DNA from: SZUA-318 sp964412015
Lineage (GTDB): Bacteria; Gemmatimonadota; Gemmatimonadetes; Longimicrobiales; Gaopeijiaceae
Assembly: GCA_964412015.1 (NCBI GenBank)
Contig: CAYPMO010000002.1
Coordinates: 124,001-188,000 of the forward strand
Direction of reading: 5' to 3'
DNA length: 64,000 nt
Under the pieces are notes generated by a model. That model ran no database searches, was not told the DNA's origin, and was given only the letters and a program-made list of their open reading frames with translations. Positions 34,516-41,814 of this stretch are shown here, in pieces; position 1 is the stretch's first letter, and each line of letters begins with the position of its first letter. The position numbers and the translations under genes are program-made.

Positions 34516-35049
34516 TTGCTGGTCGAAGTCAAGGTTCAGAGTCTGGGGCTGGATCGCTCGACGAACACTCCAGTGGTGATCCTGCAGGAGCACGGCGGCC
34601 GCCGGGTGCTCCCCATCTGGATCGGGCCGGGCGAGGCGAGCGCGATCGCGATGCAGCTTGCGTCCATGGAGTTCGCCCGCCCGCTGACCCACGATCTGCT
34701 GGTCTCCGTGCTCAAGGGCCTGGGCGGCAGGGTCCAGAAGGTGCTGATCACGAGGGTCGAGAACAGCACGTACTACGCGGAGCTGATCATCCAACGCAAC
34801 GGGCAGGTTTTCGCGCTGGATGCCCGTCCCTCCGATTCGATCGCCGTCGCCCTCCGGGTGGACGCGCGCATCTACGCCCAGGAAGCCCTCCTGGACCAGG
34901 CGTCTGTCGAAATCGCCGAGGAGGAGGCGGCGACCGGATCGTCACCGGGTACGGGCGGGCCCGATGTCACGGAAGTCATGGGTCCGGAGGAGCTCAAGGA
35001 GCACCTCAGGAAGCTCAACCCCGAGGACTTCGGCCGCTTCACACCGTGA
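34516..35049 (+). CDS. Bifunctional nuclease-family protein (DUF151/BFN)
   Basis: 177 residues: LVEVKVQSLGLDRSTNTPVV, LPIWIGPGEASAIAMQL, RPLTHDLLVSVLKGLGG and LDARPSDSIAVALRV, all typical of the BFN domain (about 1-130). The acidic tail ending ELKEHLRKLNPEDFGRF is also common. Family members in plants have nuclease activity, but the bacterial role is uncertain. TTG 34516 is chosen because AGGAG lies 11 bases before it; the frame is open back to a GTG at 34465. Confidence 0.8.
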   Translation: MLVEVKVQSLGLDRSTNTPVVILQEHGGRRVLPIWIGPGEASAIAMQLASMEFARPLTHDLLVSVLKGLGGRVQKVLITRVENSTYYAELIIQRNGQVFALDARPSDSIAVALRVDARIYAQEALLDQASVEIAEEEAATGSSPGTGGPDVTEVMGPEELKEHLRKLNPEDFGRFTP

Positions 35050-36176
35050 GCCCGGCCTGGGTGCGAGCCATCCTTCTCCTCGTCGTCGCCGCGACGGTCA
35101 CGAGAGTCCCCGCCACCGCCCAGGTGCCGGCGGAGCCGATGCTCCATGGGCGCGCGTTTCTCGGGGATTCGATCCTTCGCGCGGGCACGGTTGTCTTGCA
35201 CAGGGTGTCGGCCACGGAGCAGGGTGAGGTCGACTCCACAGCGCTCGGTCGCGACGGCTCGTTCTCCTTCCGGCTGGCAAGGGTGCCCGACCCACAGCGA
35301 TCCGAGGTCTATTTCGCGTCGGTCCGGCACGCGGGGATCTTGTACTTCGGTAAGGCGCTCACATTGCCGGTCCAACTCGACTCCCTGTACGAGATCCAGA
35401 CGTACGACACGGCCCTGGCCCCACGCGGCGGGGCCGATCTCACGATCCAAGCCCGCAGCGTGTTCCTCGAAGCCGACTCCGTCGGAGCGTGGCGCGTCAC
35501 CGACCTTTTCGAGATCCGCCAGGACGGAAGCCGAACGCTCGTGGCGACGGAGGGCGACATCGTGTGGCACCATCCGCTCGCCGAGGGCGCTGCGGGGGCC
35601 GAGGTGAGCCGGACCGACGCCGCGTCCGGCGGCGCGGAGATCCGTGACGCCGAGCTCACGGTGATCGGGCCGATCCCCCCCGGTGACCAGCTCCTCGTCG
35701 TGCGCTACACCGTGCCCGAGCCGTTCCTCTCGTTGCCGGTCCGATCCAGGACCGAGGCGCTCGAGGTGCTGGTTCGGGAGCCGGCGCCTCCGATGGAGGC
35801 TCCGGGACTCCAGCAGGCACCCCCCGTCGAATTCCAGCCGGGGATCACGTTCCGGCGGTTCGTGGCTTCCGGCGTCGAAAGCGCCGTGCTCAGGTTCGTC
35901 GAGGGCCGCAGCGTGCGAGAGCCCCCCGTGCGCTGGATTGCCGTAGTCCTGGCCCTGATCCTGACGGCCGTGGCACTTCGGAGCATCCAGCCCCGGCCGG
36001 GGCACCATGCCGCGGGCACGGCTCGCCCCCCCGTCCGCGACCGTCGCGCGCTCATCCTCGAAGTCGCTCGCCTGGACGAGGACTGGGCCCGACATCTCGA
36101 TCCGACGCCCGAGGAGCGTGGCGCGTACGAAGCTCGCAGACGGGAGTTGCTCCGACGCATCGCTTCGCTGGGGTAA
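35046..36176 (+). CDS. Exported/membrane hypothetical protein with one C-terminal helix
   Basis: 376 residues. Signal peptide at 3-26 (RAILLLVVAATVTRVPATAQ). The mature N-terminus (LHGRAFLGDSILRAGTVVLHR) looks like a carboxypeptidase-regulatory-type beta domain. A transmembrane helix lies near residues 298-316 (WIAVVLALILTAVAL), followed by a charged cytoplasmic tail ending REELLRRIASLG-type RRRELLRRIASLG. Conserved next to recO in relatives by inference only; function unknown. It overlaps the DUF151 gene by four bases. Confidence 0.65.
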   Translation: MSPAWVRAILLLVVAATVTRVPATAQVPAEPMLHGRAFLGDSILRAGTVVLHRVSATEQGEVDSTALGRDGSFSFRLARVPDPQRSEVYFASVRHAGILYFGKALTLPVQLDSLYEIQTYDTALAPRGGADLTIQARSVFLEADSVGAWRVTDLFEIRQDGSRTLVATEGDIVWHHPLAEGAAGAEVSRTDAASGGAEIRDAELTVIGPIPPGDQLLVVRYTVPEPFLSLPVRSRTEALEVLVREPAPPMEAPGLQQAPPVEFQPGITFRRFVASGVESAVLRFVEGRSVREPPVRWIAVVLALILTAVALRSIQPRPGHHAAGTARPPVRDRRALILEVARLDEDWARHLDPTPEERGAYEARRRELLRRIASLG

Positions 36177-36179
36177 GGT

Positions 36180-36935
36180 GTGTCCCCGATCAGCACTCGC
36201 GCCGTCCTCCTGCGGGCCTACCCCTATGGCGACACGAGCCGGATCATGCGCCTCTATACGCGGGACTACGGGCTCCTCTCCGTGGTCGCGCGCGGCGTGC
36301 GGACGAAGAGCGGACAGGGCTCCGCTACGCTGGACACCTTCGCGTCGGGCGAGCTCATCGCCTACGTCAAGCCGCAACGCGACCTGCATACGATGAAAGA
36401 CTTCATCTGCACGCGGGTCCGCAGCGGGCTCGGCACCGACCTGCTGCGCTTCGCCGGGGCGTCGGCCGTCGGCGAGCTCGTGGTGACCCACACCGAGCAG
36501 CAACCCCACCCCGAGGTCTTCGAAGCGCTGGAGGGAAGCCTGGACGCCTTGGAGCAGGCGTCGGTCGAGTGCGTTCCGGCCGCGTGCCTGTCGGGCGGGT
36601 GGCGGGTCGTGGCCGCCTTCGGGTTCGAGCCGGAGCTCGGGATCTGTGTCCGGTGCGCTCGGGCCCTGGATCCCGACGAGGTATGCCGCTTCGACCTGGC
36701 CGCCGGTGGGTTGCTTTGCGCCGCGTGTGGTGAAGGCACGTCGGGGCCGCGCGTCGGCCCGCGGGCGCGGGAGCAACTCCGTGCTCTGCTGCGAGGAGAC
36801 GTGTCCGGCCCCCTCACGCACGCGCGCCGGCATCTCGCGCTCCTGTCGGACTTCATCGCGTTCCACGTGGCGCAGAAGCCGCTGAAGTCCCTCCGGTTCC
36901 TCGGAGACCTGCTGCCGGCCGACGACGAGGTGTGA
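36180..36935 (+). CDS. recO: DNA repair protein RecO
   Basis: Recombination mediator that loads RecA with RecR. The 251 residues begin with an OB fold (ISTRAVLLRAYPYGDTSRIMRLYTR, GLLSVVARGVR) and have a C-terminal zinc finger (CVRCARALDP then GGLLCAACG). Start GTG 36180, three bases after the previous stop. Confidence 0.92.
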   Translation: MSPISTRAVLLRAYPYGDTSRIMRLYTRDYGLLSVVARGVRTKSGQGSATLDTFASGELIAYVKPQRDLHTMKDFICTRVRSGLGTDLLRFAGASAVGELVVTHTEQQPHPEVFEALEGSLDALEQASVECVPAACLSGGWRVVAAFGFEPELGICVRCARALDPDEVCRFDLAAGGLLCAACGEGTSGPRVGPRAREQLRALLRGDVSGPLTHARRHLALLSDFIAFHVAQKPLKSLRFLGDLLPADDEV

Positions 36936-36936
36936 C

Positions 36937-38838
36937 GTGCCGCCTGCCGTCGTAGGAACCGCGGGGCACATCGACCACGGCAAGACCGCGCTGGTGCGTG
37001 CGCTCACCGGGGTGGACACGGACCGGCTTCCCGAGGAGAAGGCCCGCGGAATCACGATCGACCTGGGATTCGCCGAACTCGACTGTGGCGAGGGCGTACG
37101 GCTCGGCGTCGTGGACGTCCCGGGGCACGAGGACTTCATTCGGACCATGGTAGCCGGCGCCACCGGGATGGACGTAGTCCTGCTCGTCGTGGCTGCGGAC
37201 GAGGGCGTCATGCCGCAGACCCGCGAGCACGTGGACATCGTCGGGCTCCTGGGCGTGCCTCGCATGGTGGTGGCTCTGACGAAGGCCGATCTCGTCGACA
37301 AGGACTGGACGACGATGGTGGCCGACGACGTTCGCGGTCTTCTCGCGGCGACTCCGTTCGCCGGCGCGCCGATCGTGGCCTGTTCCTCGAGGCTGGGAAC
37401 CGGGCTCGAAGAGCTGCGACGAAGCCTCAGGACGGCTGCGGCAGAGGTGGCCCACAGGGAAGAGGAGGACCTCGCGCGCCTGCCGGTGGACCGCTCATTC
37501 ACCGTGCAAGGCACGGGCACCGTAGTCACCGGGACGCTCTGGTCCGGCACGCTGGCCCCGGGAGACCGCGTGCGAGTCCTTCCCGGGGACGCCGAGGCCC
37601 GGATCCGCTTGCTGCAGGTGCATGGGCGGGACACGCCCCGGGCGCGGGCGGGCCAGCGCGTCGCCGCGGCGCTAGCGGGCCTGGACCGGGAGCAGGTCGG
37701 CCGCGGTCAGGTCGTGGTAACCGGCTCCGGATGGGTGCCCACGCCGATGCTGACGGTGAAGGCCCGGTTGCTGCGCGCGGCTCCCCGCGCCCTGGAGCAG
37801 GGAATTCGGCTGCGGGTTCTCGCGGGCACCGCGGAAGTGATGGCTCGCTGCGCCGTGCTGGACGAGACGCGCGTCGTGGCGCCGGGCGCCGAAGGCTGGA
37901 TTCAACTTCGGCTGGAGGCACGCGTGCTCGCCCGTGCGGGCGATCGCGTCGTCCTGCGCAGCTACTCACCGACGACGACGCTCGGCGGAGGCGTCGTGGC
38001 CGAGTCCATACCGGCGAAACGGCAGCGTCTCGACGCGGCCCAGGCCGCGGCTCTCGAGGGTCTGCTGTCCGCGGACGCCTCGGTGCGGATCCACTCGGCC
38101 CTCGAGCTCGCCGAGTGGCGGGGTGTCCGCGTGGACACCCTCCCTCAAGCCGCCGGAGTGCCGAGCGGCTCGGTCGGGCCCGCGCTCCGCGCGATCGAGA
38201 TTGCCGGAGGCATGGTCGCCCGCGACATCGCCTTTTCGCCTGACGTGGTGGCCGAGGCCGGTCGGCGGCTGCTCACCGCTCTGGACGAGGGTCACGCTTC
38301 GAGGCCGCTCCGCGCGGCCGTGGGACTGGAGTCCCTGCGCGACGCGCTTCCGTCGTGGACCTCGGCTTCCCTTGCCGATGCCGTGACCTCCGCCCTGGCC
38401 CGGCGGGGAGAGCTCGAGCTCGCCGAGGGAGGCGCGCGGCGACCGGGATTTCGCCCCACTCCCACCGCCGATCAAGCGGAAGCGTGCGGCGCGCTGCGGG
38501 CAATCTACGCGCAAGCCGGACTGGCGGCGCCCTACGTGCACGAGCTCCCGGAGCGCGTCAAGGGCCATCCCGATCTGGCGGACCTCCTCAGGCTTCTTGA
38601 GGACGAAGGCACGCTCCGTACCGTCGGCGACCGCCTCCTGATGGATGCCGCGGCCCTGGAGGAAGCGGCGCGCGCGATCACGGACACCCTGGGCGGCAGG
38701 CAGGCGCTCGGTCCGGCGGACTTCCGCGAAGTCCTGCCCGTATCCCGACGGCATTTGCTGCCGTTGCTGGCCTACTTCGACGGCCTGGGGGTAACGCTGC
38801 GCCGTGGGCCCGTCCGCGACGTGCCGGGGCGCTCCTGA
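36937..38838 (+). CDS. selB: Selenocysteine-specific elongation factor SelB
   Basis: Brings Sec-tRNA to UGA codons with a downstream SECIS hairpin. 633 residues: the G domain starts VVGTAGHIDHGKTALVRALTG and has VDVPGHEDFIRTMVAGA and LTKADLVD, followed by EF-Tu-like domains 2 and 3 (FTVQGTGTVVTGTLWSGTL, LTVKARLLRAAPRALEQG) and a C-terminal winged-helix array from about residue 370 that binds SECIS RNA. selA, selC and selD are not in this window. Its presence predicts selenoproteins elsewhere in the genome. Confidence 0.93.
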   Translation: MPPAVVGTAGHIDHGKTALVRALTGVDTDRLPEEKARGITIDLGFAELDCGEGVRLGVVDVPGHEDFIRTMVAGATGMDVVLLVVAADEGVMPQTREHVDIVGLLGVPRMVVALTKADLVDKDWTTMVADDVRGLLAATPFAGAPIVACSSRLGTGLEELRRSLRTAAAEVAHREEEDLARLPVDRSFTVQGTGTVVTGTLWSGTLAPGDRVRVLPGDAEARIRLLQVHGRDTPRARAGQRVAAALAGLDREQVGRGQVVVTGSGWVPTPMLTVKARLLRAAPRALEQGIRLRVLAGTAEVMARCAVLDETRVVAPGAEGWIQLRLEARVLARAGDRVVLRSYSPTTTLGGGVVAESIPAKRQRLDAAQAAALEGLLSADASVRIHSALELAEWRGVRVDTLPQAAGVPSGSVGPALRAIEIAGGMVARDIAFSPDVVAEAGRRLLTALDEGHASRPLRAAVGLESLRDALPSWTSASLADAVTSALARRGELELAEGGARRPGFRPTPTADQAEACGALRAIYAQAGLAAPYVHELPERVKGHPDLADLLRLLEDEGTLRTVGDRLLMDAAALEEAARAITDTLGGRQALGPADFREVLPVSRRHLLPLLAYFDGLGVTLRRGPVRDVPGRS

Positions 38839-38862
38839 CAGCGCCAGGGGGCGACGAACGGC

Positions 38863-38892
38863 TTGACCCTGCTTCGCTCTTTGCCCTACCTT
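38863..38892 (+). promoter_or_regulatory. Putative promoter for the FlgD-Ig gene
   Basis: TTGACC at 38863-38868 and TACCTT at 38887-38892, spaced by 18 bases, in the 142-base gap after selB. This would leave a leader of about 80 bases before GTG 38981. Confidence 0.45.
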
Positions 38893-38980
38893 GAGCTTGG
38901 CGCGTGTCGCCTGAGTAAAAACGTACCTGGAGCTGGTAAACGATCATTCGATACGGCACAGCGACTGTGCGGAGGGCCTG

Positions 38981-39424
38981 GTGAGGCGCGTCTTGGGCGT
39001 CTTGTCCGTCCTCCTCCTCGTGCTCGGCGCAGCCCAAGGCCTCTGGGCCCAGCAGACGGGCGGGGCGCGGCCCGGGCAGGCGGGCGGGTTCCAACTCGAA
39101 CAGAACTACCCGAATCCGTTCAACCCCGAGACCAAGATCCCCTTCGTTCTCACGGAGGAGCTCTTCGACGACGGGCGCCCGGCCGTCGTGTCCGTCAGGA
39201 TCTTCAACCTGCTCCAGCAGATCGTCGCCGTCCCCGTGGCGTTGGGACATCCGTCGGGTGAAGGCGTGCAGCTCCAGCAACTCGAGTACTTCCAGCCCGG
39301 ACGCTACGAGGCGTTCTGGGACGGAACCGATCTCTCGGGCCGCCAGGTGGCATCGGGGATCTACTTTATGCAGCTCACCGTGAACGGGGTGAGCAAGACG
39401 CGGAAGATGTACGTCCTGAAGTAG
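38981..39424 (+). CDS. Small exported protein with FlgD-type Ig domain (sorting-domain-like)
   Basis: 147 residues: a signal peptide (VLSVLLLVLGAAQGLWAQ), then a single FlgD/T9SS-type Ig domain starting FQLEQNYPNPFNPETKIPF and ending GIYFMQLTVNGVSKTRKMYVLK. This domain normally sits at the C-terminus of large secreted proteins as a sorting or anchoring module. Here it is essentially the whole protein, which is unusual. Its own promoter and terminator suggest a single-gene unit. Confidence 0.82.
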   Translation: MRRVLGVLSVLLLVLGAAQGLWAQQTGGARPGQAGGFQLEQNYPNPFNPETKIPFVLTEELFDDGRPAVVSVRIFNLLQQIVAVPVALGHPSGEGVQLQQLEYFQPGRYEAFWDGTDLSGRQVASGIYFMQLTVNGVSKTRKMYVLK

Positions 39425-39451
39425 CCGACCCACTCGGGTCCAACGATCGAG

Positions 39452-39480
39452 GGGCGCCCCGCCGGTGGCGGAGCGCCCCT
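39452..39480. terminator. Hairpin terminator between convergent genes
   Basis: AGGGGCGC at 39452-39459 pairs with GCGCCCCT at 39473-39480. It lies between the stop at 39424 (+) and the ptsN stop at 39506 (-) and can serve both strands. Confidence 0.55.
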
Positions 39481-39505
39481 GTTCGCTTCGGCCCGTTGCC
39501 GTCCG

Positions 39506-39958
39506 TCAGGGAGCTTTCTCGTCCAGCAGCGCGAGGAACTCCTCGGGCGTCTTGAGCTCCAGGAGACGCTCGGGGACATCCGGGTCCTTGGCGAATTGGG
39601 CGATCTTGCCGAGGACGGGGAGATACTGGTTGGACACCTCGAGCGGAGGAGCCACGATCAGGAAAAAGTTGTAGACGGTGCCACCGTCGATCGCGTTGAA
39701 GTCGGTGCCGGTCGGCTTCCGCCCGTACGCGAGGCGAAGTCGATTCACGACCAGAGACCGGCAATGGGGAATCGCGATGCCCTTGCCGATGCCGGTGGAT
39801 CCGAGATTCTCCCTGCGCTTCAGGGTCTTGAAGAGGATGGCCTCGGACTTCTCGTCCAGCTTCAGGAGTGCGACCAGCTCCCTGAGCAGGTCGTCCTTCG
39901 AGTCGGACTTCAGGTCGAGCTCCACGACATCCGCCGTGAAGAGTTCCTTAAGCCGCAT
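39506..39958 (-). CDS. ptsN: PTS EIIA-Ntr / fructose-type regulatory EIIA
   Basis: 150 residues; ENLGSTGIGKGIAIPHCRS contains the phosphorylatable His65 of the PtsN/FruA EIIA fold, and YNFFLIVAPPLEVSNQYLPVLGKIA is typical. With no fructose permease nearby it is probably a regulatory EIIA that can take phosphate from the HPr/EI pair encoded 7 kb upstream. The ATG at 39958 is divergent from dus across a 126-base gap containing presumed promoters for both. Confidence 0.88.
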   Translation of the reverse strand: MRLKELFTADVVELDLKSDSKDDLLRELVALLKLDEKSEAILFKTLKRRENLGSTGIGKGIAIPHCRSLVVNRLRLAYGRKPTGTDFNAIDGGTVYNFFLIVAPPLEVSNQYLPVLGKIAQFAKDPDVPERLLELKTPEEFLALLDEKAP

Positions 39959-40084
39959 GTATCGCCTCCGGGCAATCCGGTGTTGGTCTCGACTGCGTTC
40001 GTCGAGGTGTATGTTAACACCGCGGTGGGCCGGGGCAACAACCCGTGCCTTCACCCTCCGGAGCTCCCTCCGTAGCTTGGGTTC

Positions 40085-41080
40085 ATGACGGACTTTCTCT
40101 CGCTGCTGACCGGGGGAACTACCCCCCTGTATCTCGCTCCCCAAGCGGGAGTGAGCGAGTCGCCGTTCCGTCGCCTCTGTCGACGGTACGGGGCCGATGT
40201 CGTGGTCAGCGAGTTCGTCAGCGCGGCGGGCATCGTCAAGGGATCGGTCCGCTCCCGGAACTATCTCCGGTTCGACGAGGCCGAGCGGCCTATCGGCGTC
40301 CAGATCTTCGGCGCCGATCCGGCGGAGATGGCCGACGCAGCCGCCTTCGTCGCGGAATCGTTCGGTCCGGACTTCATCGACATCAACTTCGGATGCCCGG
40401 TGAAGAAGATCGTGAAGAAGAACGGCGGTTCCGGCTGTCTGCGGGACCTGGACCTGGTCGAGCGCATCATCCGGGCCGTCGGCGCCGCAACGGACCTTCC
40501 GACGACCGTAAAGATCAGGAGCGGCTTCGACGAACGGACCCGTGACCCGGTGGGCATCGCGCTGCGCTGTCAGGAGGCCGGGGCCCGCGCGCTGTGCTTG
40601 CACCCACGGACACGCGCGGACATGTACGGCGGCGTGGCCCGGTGGAGTGAGATCCGCGATGTCGTCGCGGCGCTCGAGATCCCCGTCATCGGAAACGGAG
40701 ATGTACGAAACGGCCTGGACGCACGCCGGATGCGGGACGAGACCGGGTGCGCCGCTATCATGATCGCCCGGGGGTCGCACGGGGACCCCTGGATCTTCAC
40801 CCAGGCCCGGGCCGCTCTCGACGGCGAGCCGATTCCTCCGCCGCCGGACGTCGAGGAGCGTTTCCGGATCTGTCTGGAACATGCCCGCAACGCGATCGCG
40901 TTCGAGCGGGACGCCCGCCGGGCCATGATCGACTTCCGGAAGCACTTGGGGTGGTATACGAAGGGACTGCCCGAAGGACGCACACTCCGGACCGAACTCT
41001 TCCAGGCTACCCGCCTGGAGGATGTGGAGGCCCTCCTGGAGGGGTATCTGGCCGGGCGCGAGATGACGAGTCCCGCCTGA
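40085..41080 (+). CDS. dus: tRNA-dihydrouridine synthase (DusB-like)
   Basis: FMN enzyme reducing specific uridines in tRNA. 331 residues: LAPQAGVSESPFRRLCRRYGAD, GVQIFGADPAEMADAA, DINFGCPVKKIVKKNGGSGCL with the catalytic cysteine, CLHPRTRADMYGG, VIGNGDVRNGLDA and IMIARGSHGDPWIF. The C-terminal helical domain includes MIDFRKHLGWYTKGL. Length and motifs fit DusB. Confidence 0.93.
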   Translation: MTDFLSLLTGGTTPLYLAPQAGVSESPFRRLCRRYGADVVVSEFVSAAGIVKGSVRSRNYLRFDEAERPIGVQIFGADPAEMADAAAFVAESFGPDFIDINFGCPVKKIVKKNGGSGCLRDLDLVERIIRAVGAATDLPTTVKIRSGFDERTRDPVGIALRCQEAGARALCLHPRTRADMYGGVARWSEIRDVVAALEIPVIGNGDVRNGLDARRMRDETGCAAIMIARGSHGDPWIFTQARAALDGEPIPPPPDVEERFRICLEHARNAIAFERDARRAMIDFRKHLGWYTKGLPEGRTLRTELFQATRLEDVEALLEGYLAGREMTSPA

Positions 41081-41093
41081 GGCCGCGCACCAC

Positions 41094-41190
41094 CGCCATC
41101 CGCGTTCGCCCTCCGCACCGCCATCCGCCCTTGCCCTCCGGAACGGGCGGCGGCGACCCAGGCAGGGCGGATGGCAGGGCAGGGGTCGCC
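41094..41190. repeat. 25-bp tandem repeat and interleaved inverted repeats before the tmRNA gene
   Basis: Two 25-base copies, both starting ACCGCCATCCGC, lie in tandem at about 41093-41141. GCCATCCGCCC (41120-41130) is complementary to GGGCGGATGGC (41165-41175), and GGCGACC (41152-41158) to GGTCGCC (41184-41190). The two stems overlap, so they are alternative or pseudoknotted. Could terminate dus transcription or affect tmRNA expression. Confidence 0.4.
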
Positions 41191-41193
41191 GTG

Positions 41194-41223
41194 GACCGCG
41201 GACCCCCGTCACGGGTATTGTTG
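41194..41223 (+). promoter_or_regulatory. Weak candidate promoter for the tmRNA gene
   Basis: TGGACC at 41194-41199 and TATTGT at 41218-41223, spaced by 18 bases, about 30 bases before the mature tmRNA 5' end. The -35 match is poor. Confidence 0.25.
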
Positions 41224-41254
41224 GAGGACCGCTGTTTGAACGATCCACCTCACC

Positions 41255-41605
41255 GGGGGCGTCGCGGCTTCGACGTGTTTGGTGAACGTGGAGGAGCGTG
41301 CCGAGGCCCCGAACCCTCGTAAATCCTCGGGAACTTCGATAGCTGCCAATTCTGATCTGGCGCTGGCCGCGTAAGTCTCTTACGGGCCCGTTTCTGGAGT
41401 TGCCCGCCTGAGGCGGCCTCAGAGGCGTCGACAAGTCAGGCTGGCCCCCCGGCGGCGCCGCCGGGTCGGGGGGCGAGATTCACGGCGGCTGGCCGAGGAC
41501 CCGGTTGATCACTGGCCGACCGAGGCGAGACCAAACAGGGATCTACGCACGTAGCGCCTCCGCCGGACCCACTCGCGGACGCGGGTTCGACTCCCGCCGC
41601 CTCCA
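41255..41605 (+). ncRNA. ssrA: Transfer-messenger RNA (tmRNA)
   Basis: Rescues stalled ribosomes and tags the truncated protein for proteolysis. The 5' end GGGGGCG (41255-41261) pairs with CGCCTCC at 41598-41604 (one G-U pair) to form the acceptor stem. GGCTTCGACG follows the 5' arm and GGACGCGGGTTCGACTCCCG forms the 3' T-arm, both hallmarks of tmRNA. The tag frame after GATAGCT starts at resume codon GCC 41345 and reads ANSDLALAA then TAA at 41372-41374. The first, uncoded Ala comes from the charged tmRNA. CCA is not encoded. The 3' end is used as an integration site. Confidence 0.93.
41590..41605 (+). repeat. attachment-core copy 1 (tmRNA 3' end)
   Basis: ACTCCCGCCGCCTCCA, the last 16 bases of the tmRNA. 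Exact copies occur at 41799-41814 and 50751-50766, with different upstream sequence, as expected for attachment-site cores left by integration into the tmRNA. Confidence 0.75.
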
Positions 41606-41814
41606 TGCCCTCACGACCTCAGGGTCGTGGGGGCATTTCGTTGTCGGGCATGGAGGGCGCGGGAGGAGAACCCGCGGCGGACTCGGCGAAGCCGAGGACG
41701 CCAACGCGGGTGCGAGCCGAGGAGCCCACCCGTCCTCGTCAGATCGACCTGCCTACCGACGAGACGGGCGAGGATCGGCCGCAGGCCGACCGCAGCCCAC
41801 TCCCGCCGCCTCCA
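41602..41814 (+). repeat. Left copy of a 213-bp direct repeat
   Basis: Matches 50554-50766 over 213 bases with one visible difference (G at 41622 versus C in the right copy). It begins with the last four bases of the tmRNA, includes the tmRNA terminator hairpin, and ends with a second copy of the 16-base core. It also encodes the C-terminal tail of the serine recombinase on the minus strand. Confidence 0.9.
41607..41634 (+). terminator. tmRNA terminator hairpin
   Basis: GCCCTCACGACC and GGTCGTGGGGGC form a 12-bp stem with one G-U pair and a TCA loop, starting one base after the tmRNA 3' end. The copy at about 50559 carries a stem mismatch, and a third copy at about 50768 is intact. Confidence 0.65.

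Noticed and set aside
31066..34794. Very long minus-strand open frame (about 1240 codons) opposite HPr, EI and metK
   Set aside because: It is the antisense of three well-identified genes; its composition (Arg/His/Asp/Gly-rich) is typical of GC-rich shadow frames.
41500..41610. tRNA-like 3' end, considered as selC because selB is nearby
   Set aside because: The 5' partner is 350 bases away, with a tag reading frame and GGCTTCGACG; it is tmRNA.
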